From a virus, in IMG/VR virus record IMGVR_UViG_3300044633_000568, positions 1-40,804 of that record: a DNA stretch of 40,804 bases; one strand, given 5' to 3'. Under the pieces are notes generated by a model, which saw only the letters and a program-made list of their open reading frames with translations, did not search any database and was not told the origin of the DNA. This document shows, piece after piece, positions 32,343-40,525 of the stretch. Every line of letters begins with the position of its first letter. The stretch's first letter is position 1. A program made the position numbers and the translations under genes.

Positions 32343-33454
32343 ATTACATTAAACGGACTTGGCATTGCTCTAAACTTAAGTGCTTTATTTAAATTCTCCG
32401 CTTCTGAACCTTTTCTTTCAAGAATTTTTTCAGGGCGGAGTCTTTCTAATCTAGCCATAAGTTCCTCAACCAATTTCATTCTTTCGTCTTTACCTTCAGT
32501 CAATAAAGAACTATAATCTAATTTAACAGCACTGTCAGGAACTTGTAAATCACCTGAGAATTTACCCCAAATACGACCTAATCCTTCTTTAGAATAACCT
32601 ATTAGGTATTTTCTTACCCAATTTTGAGATGGTTTATTTAACTTATCCCAAGTAAGTTCTTCGGTCATAACATCAGAAGGTAATTTAATAACATCTTTGT
32701 TTTTTTGTAGACAAGTGTCTCTATCCATGGTATCATAATACCAATACCATACTTGATAGTTTTTATTAGCGTTATTACCAAAATCGTATTTTCCACCAGG
32801 CACGTTGTATAAGTGAATATATTTTTTACCTTCAGGTCCCGCAGTAATCCTATATGTTAAATCCCCACCAATTATTCTATTTTTAATACTTCTATCTTGC
32901 ATTCTTAAAAGAAGGTCAAAAGCTGGTAACATAAAGTATGAACCTGAAGACCCAACCTGAGCAAATCCTCCCACACCACCAAAACCAACACCTCCAAGAC
33001 CACCGAAACCACCTAAAAACGGGTCAACGATTGAATCGGTTAACTCGGCTCTTGTAAACCATAATAGTTCGTTTATTTCACGACCAGCAGGTATTTCATA
33101 TGTTTGTGTACCACCTGTAAGGGTAAAAAAATCTTTTTTAAGTTCGTTATCACCACCGGCCTGTAAACCAACTATTTTGGAATATGAATAAGTGTATTGT
33201 GTCTCATAATCTAAACTTCTTGTAGTAAACGCTCTAGAAAGGGATTGTGTATCAACATCTAATCCGGCCAATGCGGACCATTGAGATTCAATCAACCAAT
33301 CACTAACGTATTGTTCATATTCAGACAAGGAAAACTCTAAAAAAGTATCCATTTGTTCTTCAGTAAGTTCAATGCCACGAACGGGCATCCCCAATAGGTG
33401 AAAAACCTGTGTATATAATTTGTCCTTTTCAGATTGTGAAATAATTGTAGCCAT
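32339..33454 (-). CDS. Neck/head-completion-like structural protein
   Basis: A 371-residue protein. The N-terminus VFHLLGMPVRGIELTEEQMD with EYEQYVSDWLIESQW resembles head-tail neck proteins of distant T4-like phages (gp13 type). A Gly/Phe-rich loop (FLGGFGGLGGVGFGGVGGF) occurs at about residues 142-161. The later part, with YIHLYNVPGGKYDFG, WVRKYLIGYSKEGLGRIWGK and a charged C-terminal helix, is also typical. A minus-strand TATTTATT box is 15 bases upstream. The location near gp15-like and sheath genes supports a neck role. The specific gp13 assignment is tentative. Confidence 0.72.
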   Translation of the reverse strand: MATIISQSEKDKLYTQVFHLLGMPVRGIELTEEQMDTFLEFSLSEYEQYVSDWLIESQWSALAGLDVDTQSLSRAFTTRSLDYETQYTYSYSKIVGLQAGGDNELKKDFFTLTGGTQTYEIPAGREINELLWFTRAELTDSIVDPFLGGFGGLGGVGFGGVGGFAQVGSSGSYFMLPAFDLLLRMQDRSIKNRIIGGDLTYRITAGPEGKKYIHLYNVPGGKYDFGNNANKNYQVWYWYYDTMDRDTCLQKNKDVIKLPSDVMTEELTWDKLNKPSQNWVRKYLIGYSKEGLGRIWGKFSGDLQVPDSAVKLDYSSLLTEGKDERMKLVEELMARLERLRPEKILERKGSEAENLNKALKFRAMPSPFNVI

Positions 33455-33456
33455 AA

Positions 33457-33488
33457 TTTGGTATATTTCAATAAATAGTTTATTTTTG
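33457..33488 (+). promoter_or_regulatory. Host-type (Bacteroidota sigma-A) promoter
   Basis: TTTG (33457-33460), 20-base spacer, TATTTTTG (33481-33488), an exact fit to TTTG-N20-TAnnTTTG, five bases before ATG 33494. It overlaps the divergent late box of the neck gene. Confidence 0.65.
33470..33477 (-). promoter_or_regulatory. Late-promoter-like octamer TATTTATT (minus strand)
   Basis: AATAAATA on the plus strand, 15 bases from the ATG ending at 33454, lying inside the spacer of the divergent host-type promoter. Confidence 0.4.
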
Positions 33489-33493
33489 GTATT

Positions 33494-33703
33494 ATGACTA
33501 CAACGAATAAACTAAATGAACTATTAATCCTTTGTGGAATAAATAATATTGTTTTTACATATCAAAAAGAGGAAGGCGGGAACTACGTCAACTTTAATGA
33601 ACCTGAAAAAACAATAGTTGTTAACGTATCGGATTATGAAGATAAGGAGTTGGATTCTTTATTGGATAAAAAAATTGGTGAGTTAAAAGAGTTGTTTAAG
33701 TAA
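33494..33703 (+). CDS. Tiny early-type protein, unknown
   Basis: A 69-residue acidic protein with an N-terminal helix (TTNKLNELLILCGIN), beta strands (IVFTYQKEEGGNYVNF, KTIVVNVSDYED) and a C-terminal helix. No family recognised. Unlike its virion-gene neighbours it is driven by a host-type promoter, so it is probably expressed early and could act on the host. It stands alone between two leftward late genes, and its last 21 bases overlap the end of the convergent helicase gene. Confidence 0.75.
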   Translation: MTTTNKLNELLILCGINNIVFTYQKEEGGNYVNFNEPEKTIVVNVSDYEDKELDSLLDKKIGELKELFK

Positions 33704-35434
33704 GTCCTTACTAAAGGATTCTGAATATTCTCCGTCACCCATTACTTGGTCAATAATCCCCTTTTTCTTTTGTAATATATTGTAAATTATTTTTTCTACC
33801 GTGTTTTCAAAAACGGGATAATAAACTAATACACTATTTTGTTGACCATAACGATATGCTCTATCTTCTCCTTGTGAGTGGTCAGCAGGTACAAATGATA
33901 AGTCATTCATAATAACAACTTCAGCAGAGGTTAATGTTATACCAACACCCGCAGCTTTAATATTACCAATGAAGACTTTGATTTTATCTTCGGTTTGGAA
34001 TCTATCAACATTTTCTTGTCTCTTATCTTTATTCATTCTTCCATCAAGTGTTACTGAAACTTTCTTATATTTCTCATGTAACATATCTAATGACATTGTA
34101 AAGTTTGTAAATACAATTACCTTTTTACCTTGTTCTAAACACTTGTCAATCAACTCACAAGTATAAGGGATTTTTTCGTAAGCAATAAGTTGTCTAATTT
34201 TCATTAAACGATTTAACGTAACTGTGATTGTTTCATCATTTTTCTTATCGGTACTAATACGAGTAAATTCTTCTAATTCCTCATCATACATTTTACTAGT
34301 CAATTCAACAAACACTGGTGTAACAATTTTTTCAGGTAAGTCAAGAATGTCAGTCTTCATTCTTCGTAAAACAAGATTTTTCGTTCGTTCACGAAGTTCA
34401 TCTAAATTACTTGCACCACTTGTATTCCAAACCTTACGATTACCGACATTGAATTGGTAACCTTTACAATATCTGCGAACATAGGATTGCCAATTTAATG
34501 CTAATGGTGATTCTACAATCTTTAATAAATTGAAATAATTAATTGGTCTTGATGTCATCGGTGTACCAGTTAATAACCAAACTTTTGGGATTGTTTCTAA
34601 AACATCATTTAATAAACGAGTTCTGTTTGCTGTGGCATTTGATATATAGTGAGCCTCATCTACGATTGCCAAGTCAAAATTGGCATTAACCAATAATTTA
34701 TAATCGTCGCTATCTTCACTCTTGTCTGTAGTGTGGTAGTTTTTAATAATATCATAATTAATAATGTAGAAATCAAAAGTAGAACCCCATTTACGTCCTT
34801 CGACAATTAAAACTTTTCTATCTGAATAGTTTTTTATTTCCCTTTCCCAATTTATTTTTAATGATGCGGGACATACTATAAGTATCTTTCTTGCTTTACT
34901 TTCTAAAGACGCAATAACCGCAGATGTTGTTTTACCAAGACCCATATCATCCGCTAAAATAAATTTATCGTTCGCTAATAATTTTTCAATTGCAATCTTT
35001 TGATGGTCCATCGGGGGTCTTGAATTGTATTTGGTATAATCAATTACCCTATCTAATTTTTTTTCTTCTTGAACAACCGCCGCTTTTGGTAACCACATTG
35101 CACTTAATTGGTCAATTTCTAAAACCTTACCCCATATATGAAACGCCTTATCTGATTCACATAATAATTTTTCACACCAAATTTTGGTCGGTGGAGTTGT
35201 TAATAACCTATCCTCCATTATCTTTTCACCGAAAGTACTAACAATGTTAATATGTTTTCTGGCAATTTTTGGAGTTACTTCATGATATTTCTGTACATAT
35301 TCAGATTGGGGTCTCGTTAACTTAAAATTCTTAACATCTTTAAATTTTCTTTTCCAATCTAATAATTGATTATTAGAACCTTCATATGTTGAAAGTATAT
35401 TTCTAGCCTCAATTTCGGGAATCTTTGTTTCCAT
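33683..35434 (-). CDS. SNF2-family superfamily 2 helicase/translocase
   Basis: A 583-residue SF2 ATPase of the SNF2/SMARCAL1-like type. Motif I is DDMGLGKTT (about residues 162-170), motif Ia ILIVCPASLKINWEREI, motif II VDEAH (258-262), motif III LLTGTPM, and motif VI QGEDRAYRYGQ with the arginine fingers. It also has KVIVFTNFTMSLDMLHEKYK and GVGITLTSAEVVIMNDL from the second RecA lobe. Such proteins remodel forks or branch DNA. T4 has UvsW, an SF2 helicase expressed late that unwinds R-loops and shifts replication mode; this protein has a late box seven bases upstream and could play that part, though SNF2-type and UvsW are different subfamilies. Confidence 0.92.
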   Translation of the reverse strand: METKIPEIEARNILSTYEGSNNQLLDWKRKFKDVKNFKLTRPQSEYVQKYHEVTPKIARKHINIVSTFGEKIMEDRLLTTPPTKIWCEKLLCESDKAFHIWGKVLEIDQLSAMWLPKAAVVQEEKKLDRVIDYTKYNSRPPMDHQKIAIEKLLANDKFILADDMGLGKTTSAVIASLESKARKILIVCPASLKINWEREIKNYSDRKVLIVEGRKWGSTFDFYIINYDIIKNYHTTDKSEDSDDYKLLVNANFDLAIVDEAHYISNATANRTRLLNDVLETIPKVWLLTGTPMTSRPINYFNLLKIVESPLALNWQSYVRRYCKGYQFNVGNRKVWNTSGASNLDELRERTKNLVLRRMKTDILDLPEKIVTPVFVELTSKMYDEELEEFTRISTDKKNDETITVTLNRLMKIRQLIAYEKIPYTCELIDKCLEQGKKVIVFTNFTMSLDMLHEKYKKVSVTLDGRMNKDKRQENVDRFQTEDKIKVFIGNIKAAGVGITLTSAEVVIMNDLSFVPADHSQGEDRAYRYGQQNSVLVYYPVFENTVEKIIYNILQKKKGIIDQVMGDGEYSESFSKDLLKQLF

Positions 35435-35441
35435 ATTAAAA

Positions 35442-35449
35442 TATAAATA
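35442..35449 (-). promoter_or_regulatory. Late-promoter-like octamer TATTTATA (minus strand)
   Basis: TATAAATA on the plus strand, seven bases from the helicase ATG; divergent with the box at 35470. Confidence 0.55.
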
Positions 35450-35469
35450 ATTAGAACGTAAGATTAAAC

Positions 35470-35477
35470 TATTTATT
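35470..35477 (+). promoter_or_regulatory. Late-promoter-like octamer TATTTATT
   Basis: Five bases before ATG 35483. Confidence 0.4.
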
Positions 35478-35482
35478 AGGAT

Positions 35483-35995
35483 ATGAACAATAAATTACCA
35501 ATTACCAGATTGTCTAAATTCTTCTCTCAAGACGACTTTGATATCAATATTCAAATGGGTAGGGAATATCTTCATGGGGATTTAAACATGAAATTAGTCC
35601 TTTATCGTGTCGATAGGAGTAAAACAGACAATGACGCGGTCTATGCTGAAGCGGGTGCGGATGAGATAAAGTACTTTCCACCTGTTGAGATTAATGCATT
35701 GGTTAAAATTGAAGAACCGAAGAATGTTACATATAAATCTGGTATGGTTAGATATAATGAGCCGGGAAATTTAACATTGTCGGTTTATATAACACATTTG
35801 GAAGAATTGAATGTGGATATTAAGTACGGTGATTATATTGGTTATCCCGATTCGGAGGAGAAATTGAGGTTTTATACTGTCTCAAATGATGGTAAGGTAA
35901 CCTCAGATAATAAACACAAAATGTTTGGATTCAAACCACATTATAGAACTATAGTTTGCGTACCAACACAACAAAACGAATTTAGAGGAGTATAA
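35483..35995 (+). CDS. Virion structural protein, probable neck component
   Basis: A 170-residue protein: FFSQDDFDINIQMGREYLHG, LVLYRVDRSKTDND, a beta-rich middle (NVTYKSGMVRYNEPGNLTLS) and DIKYGDYIGYP. The layout, a helix then a compact beta domain ending in 'GDYIxxxxx..LRFYTV', fits the neck or head-tail joining proteins of T4-like phages by position (just upstream of a gp15-like gene), and gp14 is the natural comparison. I cannot confirm it by residue matches. It is followed by the gp15-like gene after one base. Confidence 0.75.
   Translation: MNNKLPITRLSKFFSQDDFDINIQMGREYLHGDLNMKLVLYRVDRSKTDNDAVYAEAGADEIKYFPPVEINALVKIEEPKNVTYKSGMVRYNEPGNLTLSVYITHLEELNVDIKYGDYIGYPDSEEKLRFYTVSNDGKVTSDNKHKMFGFKPHYRTIVCVPTQQNEFRGV
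35984..35990 (+). promoter_or_regulatory. Shine-Dalgarno-like AGAGGAG, rare in this genome
   Basis: Purine-rich AGAGGAG followed by a 6-base spacer and ATG 35997. It lies within the last codons of the upstream gene, so it may be coding coincidence. Nearly all other starts here lack such a site. Confidence 0.35.
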
Positions 35996-35996
35996 C

Positions 35997-37253
35997 ATGG
36001 GAATACCTAAAAGAAAAAACAACATTGATGTTTATGGTGGTGCGAAAGAATCGTTCCAAGGTGAACGAGTTATGGAGAGAAGACAGGAATTATTGGATAG
36101 GATTACCAAGTCAGATTCCTATTTACCTGATTCTATACTTCATGATGATTTGGATGGTGGAATGTTAGATTTTATAAAAACAAATTTTGTTGTTGTATCT
36201 GATGGGAATCAAATCCCAATCATACCAAAAATACTTACAATACAAAGATGGGGTGAATTTGCAAACAATTGGGAGTTTTCTGATGACGATGGTAATGTTA
36301 AAGTACCATTTATTGCAATTATTAGAAAACCTGACGTTCAGCCAGGTACGAATCCTGTAACACAAAGAACAATACCTGATAGAAGAACATTCCATTATGC
36401 ATCTGTCCCAACATGGAACGGAACACAAATTGGTGCCGACATATATAAAATGCCACAACCAGTTGCTGTGGATATAACTTTTGAGGTTACAATAGTGTGT
36501 CATAAATTTAGGGATTTAAATAAATTTAATAAAATTGTTTTACAAAAGTTCTCTTCAAGACAGGCTTACACATCTGTAAAAGGACATTACATACCAATAG
36601 TTTTAGAGGGTATTGAAGATAATAGTCCTATAGATACAGTTGATGGTCGTAGATTTTATATTCAAAATTATAAATTTGTAATGTTGGGTATTTTAATAGA
36701 TAGTGAGGAATTTGAGGTTAAGCCGGCAATTAGTAGATTTTTTCTATTAAATGAATTTATAAATCAAAAACCAGGCAGTAAAAAATTTATTAATAAGTTA
36801 ATTGATGTAACTGTGGCCACTTTTCCTGCTGATGGAATTCAAACACAATTTAGTGTTGGTGAAAGTATAGGAACGTTATTCAACGCATCGGTAAACGGTC
36901 TTGTACAAGAGAGGGATACGGATTATTTTCACGTCGCATACACATCAAAAATTACATTTTCTGAACCACCACCTGAAGGTAGTTCGATTGCCATAACATA
37001 TTATAAGGGTAGAAATAGTGTAATTATCGACACTTATGGTTCCTTATTACAAGTTACAACGGAATATTTTACATATAATGGATCAACATTAGAATTTACA
37101 TTACATAACTCCATCAATAGTATCATAACTGTAGACATAAACGGTCTATTACAAGAGGAAGGTTCAGGTTTTGATATAACTAGTGACCAAAGAATAACGT
37201 TGAGTGGTGCACCTGTAATTGGGTCAAGAATAGGGGTTACGTATCTTTATTAA
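35997..37253 (+). CDS. 15: Tail completion/sheath stabilising protein (gp15-like) with added C-terminal repeats
   Basis: Residues about 75-255 match the gp15 layout: KVPFIAIIRKPDV, RRTFHYASVPTW, PQPVAVDITFEVTIVCHKFR, DLNKFNKIVLQKF, then HYIPIVLEGIEDN and DGRRFYIQNYKFVMLGILI. This compares with T4 gp15's 'P.KMIYELSIFTRYEDDMFQ..EQILPYF'. gp15 forms a hexamer that terminates and stabilises the tail sheath and joins the neck. Residues about 265-418 add two copies of a 55-residue beta module (FSVGESIGTLFNASVNGLVQ and FTLHNSINSIITVDINGLLQ, each ending ITYYKG or VTYLY) not present in T4 gp15. An SD-like site precedes the start. It converges on the small RHH gene, overlapping it by four bases. Confidence 0.75.
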   Translation: MGIPKRKNNIDVYGGAKESFQGERVMERRQELLDRITKSDSYLPDSILHDDLDGGMLDFIKTNFVVVSDGNQIPIIPKILTIQRWGEFANNWEFSDDDGNVKVPFIAIIRKPDVQPGTNPVTQRTIPDRRTFHYASVPTWNGTQIGADIYKMPQPVAVDITFEVTIVCHKFRDLNKFNKIVLQKFSSRQAYTSVKGHYIPIVLEGIEDNSPIDTVDGRRFYIQNYKFVMLGILIDSEEFEVKPAISRFFLLNEFINQKPGSKKFINKLIDVTVATFPADGIQTQFSVGESIGTLFNASVNGLVQERDTDYFHVAYTSKITFSEPPPEGSSIAITYYKGRNSVIIDTYGSLLQVTTEYFTYNGSTLEFTLHNSINSIITVDINGLLQEEGSGFDITSDQRITLSGAPVIGSRIGVTYLY

Positions 37254-37408
37254 TCATCACCATACATGTCCTTCTTTTTTGGTTTACACAAGTCTTCTAT
37301 AAATTTTTCTAAGACTTTGTAAATTTTTAATCCGTTCTTTTCACAATGGACTTTTAACATCTCGTGGTGTTTTTCACTGATTTTTACATTTTTCTGTTTG
37401 TTTTCCAT
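37250..37408 (-). CDS. Small ribbon-helix-helix-like protein
   Basis: A 52-residue ORF read from the minus strand: start ATG 37406-37408, stop TAA at 37250-37252. NVKISEKHHEMLKVHCEKNG then LKIYKVLEKFIEDLC fits the ribbon-helix-helix pattern, one strand (VKIS) and two helices, used by small repressors of the Arc/CopG class. The C-terminus is Lys/Asp-rich. It lies alone between gp15-like and sheath genes on the opposite strand, with an inverted repeat just upstream of its start. A near-match to the host -7 element (TATCTTTC) overlaps that repeat. A DNA-binding regulatory role, perhaps autorepression, is inferred. Confidence 0.7.
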   Translation of the reverse strand: MENKQKNVKISEKHHEMLKVHCEKNGLKIYKVLEKFIEDLCKPKKKDMYGDD

Positions 37409-37412
37409 AATG

Positions 37413-37452
37413 AAAGATAGTTTTAGATATAAAAAGATAATTTACTATCTTT
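37413..37452. repeat. Inverted repeat upstream of the RHH gene
   Basis: AAAGATAGT (37413-37421) and ACTATCTTT (37444-37452), a perfect 9-bp inverted repeat with a 22-base centre. It could be an operator for the RHH protein or a weak terminator. Confidence 0.5.
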
Positions 37453-37490
37453 TTTAAGAAAAGTACGGAAATCTTTGGTAAAAACAAAGA

Positions 37491-37498
37491 TATTTATA
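37491..37498 (+). promoter_or_regulatory. Late-promoter-like octamer TATTTATA
   Basis: Exact octamer 37 bases before the sheath ATG. This spacing allows a real 5' leader, unlike many other sites here. Confidence 0.6.
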
Positions 37499-37535
37499 GA
37501 ATAACTAATAAAAATAATTAACCAAACAACAATCG

Positions 37536-40415
37536 ATGGCAAATTCAAACAGAGTATTCGTTTCTCCAGGTGTCTACACATCTGAGAAGGATCTAACATT
37601 CGTGGCTCAAAGTGTCGGAGTAACAACATTGGGATTAGTAGGTGAAACCTTAAAAGGTCCAGCTTTCGAACCAATTTTAATAGGAGACTTCGACGAATTC
37701 AAAACATACTTTGGCGGTACCTCTCCAGAAAAATATGGAGACGGATCTAATAACCCAAAATATGAGTTACCTTACGTAGCTAAATCTTATTTACAAGAGT
37801 CAAACCAATTATTCGTAACAAGAGTACTTGGATTGACTGGATATAAAGCAGGTAAAACATTCGCAATAAAAACATTAGGTGGTATTTCACCAACAGGTGC
37901 TACTTGGGATTCAAGTTATAGTACGTCTGGAAGTACTACTATGTCTGCAACAACCGCAACAATTACCGGAAGTACAATATATGGTGAGTTATCGGGTAAA
38001 ACTTCAACAGAAGGAGTATCTATAACAAGTTATATAGTATCAAATTTTAGTGGTTTTACAACTACAGATGACGGTAAATGGTTTACAATTGGTTTAATGC
38101 CTTCAGGTGTAACATTACCTAGTACGACATTACAAGTTGTATCGCCTTTAACAGGTAAACTATACAGTGAAACACCTAATAATAAAGAATGGTACAATAC
38201 TTTCTTTAATTCAGGTGCAACAATTAATCAACTTTATTCATATAAATTTGCTTGGAATTCAGGTACTACTAGATTTGATGTTGTAAAATACACATTTGGT
38301 GCTGAGGTTAATACCGATTATGATAGTATATCTGTGGCAACATTAAGATCAAGAGGTCGTTATGCTTCAGAGATATTAACTTATGAAGTTACGGGCACCA
38401 CACAAGTTTCATTGGCCGAAGTTACAGATATTGAATTAAATCCATTAGGTGAATTTCAAATTAATGTTACAGGAACAACAGGAGGTGCAAAATCATTTAA
38501 TTGTACTTTAGATACAACGTCAACAAAATACATTAAAAAAGTATTAGGTTCTGATGTATTTGACAAGTCATATGAAGATTTTCCTCTTTATGTTTATGAA
38601 TCTTATCCTAATTTAGTTAAATCCGCTTATGAAAGAGGATTGATTAGAGGTTTAAGTACAACTAAAGTTTTTAATGATGAAGGTTCTAACTTTTTAGGTC
38701 AATGGTCAACATCTTTATCTCCAATGGTGGTTTCAGAAGTTCGTGGTGGAAAAGTTTCAGATTTATTTGAAGTAATAACAATTTCAGACGGTGAAGGTTC
38801 TAACTACCAAGTTAAAATAACAATCCAAAACATTAATTTAGATTCAGGTGAATTTGACATTGTTGTTCGTGATTTTAACGATACTGATGACAATATGGTT
38901 GTTCTTGAAAAATATTCAAGATGTTCTATGAATCCTGACATGCCAGGTTTTGTTGGTAGAAAAATAGGTACCGCCGATGGTGAGTACGAATTACGTTCAA
39001 AATATATAATGTTATCTTTAGCTGATAATCATCCATCGGATGCGTTCCCTGCAGGATTTAAAGGATTTGTTAATAATGCAAACTTTAGTGGAACAACATT
39101 AGGTAGTGTAATTTATAAAACTGAATATATCGATGCTGGTGATGTAGTAACATATAACGCAGACGGTACTGAAAATATTGAGTCAGGTGATAAGGTAAAG
39201 AAAGTAATGTTAGGATTATCATCACAAGTCGGATTTGATAAGGATTTATTTAAATATAAAGGTACAAGTGGTACAACTGAAACTTTCGGATTCCACTTAT
39301 CTGTTAATGCTACCGATATTACAGGAACTACATACCAATGTACACCTTACGATTTAGAAGGTATAACAAAAGGAGCGTTAGAAAATATTGCATATCGTAA
39401 ATTTACATTTGCAACATGTGGAGGTACAGATGGTTGGGATATCTATAGAACATCAAGAACCAACACCGACGGTTATATATTTGGTAAAACAACTTACAAC
39501 AATAATAAAACAACTGGTGCGTATAGTGGGGTGTTTAACGCTGATAATGGAAACTCTGACTATTATGCTTATTTAGACGCTATAAACACATTTGCTAACC
39601 CTGAAGCGGTTGATATTAACGTATTTGCAACTCCAGGTATTAACTTCCGTGACCATAGTTCTTTAGTTAATCAAGCAATTGATATGATTGAGAATGATAG
39701 AGCAGATTCATTATACATTATGAACTCTCCTAACATTACGGGAACAACCGCAGCTGCTGACGTTGTTGGTGAATTAGATACAGTATCTATTGATTCTAAC
39801 TATTCTGCAACATATTGGCCTTGGATTCAAGTAAGAGATACGGATAATGCAACTCAACTATATATCCCACCAACAGGTGAGGTATTGAAGAATATCGCAT
39901 TAACCGACAACGTTTCTTATCCTTGGTTCGCAGTCGCGGGTTATTCAAGAGGTTTGGTAAATGCCATTAAAGCAACCAAAAAATTAACTTTAGACGAAAG
40001 AGATGAATTATATAAGAATAGAATCAACCCAATTGCAACTTTCTCTGATACAGGTACAATTATTTGGGGTAACAAAACACTTCAAGTAAGAGAATCTGCA
40101 TTGGATAGAATCAACGTAAGAAGATTATTATTGAGAGCAAGAAAATTAATTTCAGCAGTTGCGGTAAGATTGTTATTTGAACAAAATGACGAGCAAGTAA
40201 GACAAGAGTTCTTAAGATTGGTTAACCCTATCTTGGATTCAATTAAAAAGGAAAGAGGTTTGTACGAATTCAAAGTTACTGTTTCTAGTGACCCAGAAGA
40301 TATTGATGCAAACACATTGAGAGGTAAAATTTATATTAAACCTACTCGTTCTCTTGAATTTATTGATGTTGAATTTGTAATCACTCCAACAGGAGCCTCA
40401 TTTGAGAATATCTAA
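37536..40415 (+). CDS. 18: Contractile tail sheath protein (T4 gp18-like)
   Basis: Forms the contractile sheath around the tail tube. The N-terminus RVFVSPGVYTSEKDLTF is the classic sheath opening ('SPGVyt.E.D.s'), followed by GLVGETLKGPAFEPILI and FGGTSPEKYG. The conserved C-terminal domain is clear from about residue 820: NPIATFSDTGTIIWGNKTLQ, DRINVRRLLLRARKLIS, and LRGKIYIKPTRSLEFIDVEF. At 959 residues it is far longer than T4 gp18 (659); the extra is a Gly/Ser/Thr-rich central region (about 120-480) that probably forms surface domains. A terminator follows. It is normally followed by tube gp19, as here. Confidence 0.95.
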   Translation: MANSNRVFVSPGVYTSEKDLTFVAQSVGVTTLGLVGETLKGPAFEPILIGDFDEFKTYFGGTSPEKYGDGSNNPKYELPYVAKSYLQESNQLFVTRVLGLTGYKAGKTFAIKTLGGISPTGATWDSSYSTSGSTTMSATTATITGSTIYGELSGKTSTEGVSITSYIVSNFSGFTTTDDGKWFTIGLMPSGVTLPSTTLQVVSPLTGKLYSETPNNKEWYNTFFNSGATINQLYSYKFAWNSGTTRFDVVKYTFGAEVNTDYDSISVATLRSRGRYASEILTYEVTGTTQVSLAEVTDIELNPLGEFQINVTGTTGGAKSFNCTLDTTSTKYIKKVLGSDVFDKSYEDFPLYVYESYPNLVKSAYERGLIRGLSTTKVFNDEGSNFLGQWSTSLSPMVVSEVRGGKVSDLFEVITISDGEGSNYQVKITIQNINLDSGEFDIVVRDFNDTDDNMVVLEKYSRCSMNPDMPGFVGRKIGTADGEYELRSKYIMLSLADNHPSDAFPAGFKGFVNNANFSGTTLGSVIYKTEYIDAGDVVTYNADGTENIESGDKVKKVMLGLSSQVGFDKDLFKYKGTSGTTETFGFHLSVNATDITGTTYQCTPYDLEGITKGALENIAYRKFTFATCGGTDGWDIYRTSRTNTDGYIFGKTTYNNNKTTGAYSGVFNADNGNSDYYAYLDAINTFANPEAVDINVFATPGINFRDHSSLVNQAIDMIENDRADSLYIMNSPNITGTTAAADVVGELDTVSIDSNYSATYWPWIQVRDTDNATQLYIPPTGEVLKNIALTDNVSYPWFAVAGYSRGLVNAIKATKKLTLDERDELYKNRINPIATFSDTGTIIWGNKTLQVRESALDRINVRRLLLRARKLISAVAVRLLFEQNDEQVRQEFLRLVNPILDSIKKERGLYEFKVTVSSDPEDIDANTLRGKIYIKPTRSLEFIDVEFVITPTGASFENI

Positions 40416-40438
40416 TCTAAAAGGAGATATAAAAATAG

Positions 40439-40465
40439 GAAGGGGGTCTTTGGACCTCCTTCTTT
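40439..40465 (+). terminator. Factor-independent terminator after the sheath gene
   Basis: GAAGGGGGTC / GACCTCCTTC, a 10-bp stem with one G-T pair and a TTTG loop, followed by TTTATTT. Confidence 0.85.
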
Positions 40466-40469
40466 ATTT

Positions 40470-40490
40470 GTGGAACGTTCCACGTGGAAC
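40470..40490. other. parS-like overlapping palindromes
   Basis: Two perfect 14-bp palindromes overlap: GTGGAACGTTCCAC (40470-40483) and GTTCCACGTGGAAC (40477-40490). The second matches the core of bacterial parS (TGTTTCACGTGAAACA and the variant with TTCCACGTGGAA), centred on CACGTG. ParB binding is inferred. The three arms could also form alternative RNA hairpins. Confidence 0.5.
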
Positions 40491-40525
40491 CTTTTGTATA
40501 ATGATTGGATTGTTTTACTGCACCC

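Noticed and set aside
33703-33720. AGTCCTT/AAGGATT hairpin at the convergent end of the early gene and helicase
   Set aside because: Seven pairs including a wobble, no T-run on either strand, and located in coding sequence.
40421-40426. Orphan AAGGAG sequence after the sheath stop
   Set aside because: It looks like a strong Shine-Dalgarno site, but no ATG, GTG or TTG opens a meaningful frame behind it and a terminator follows.
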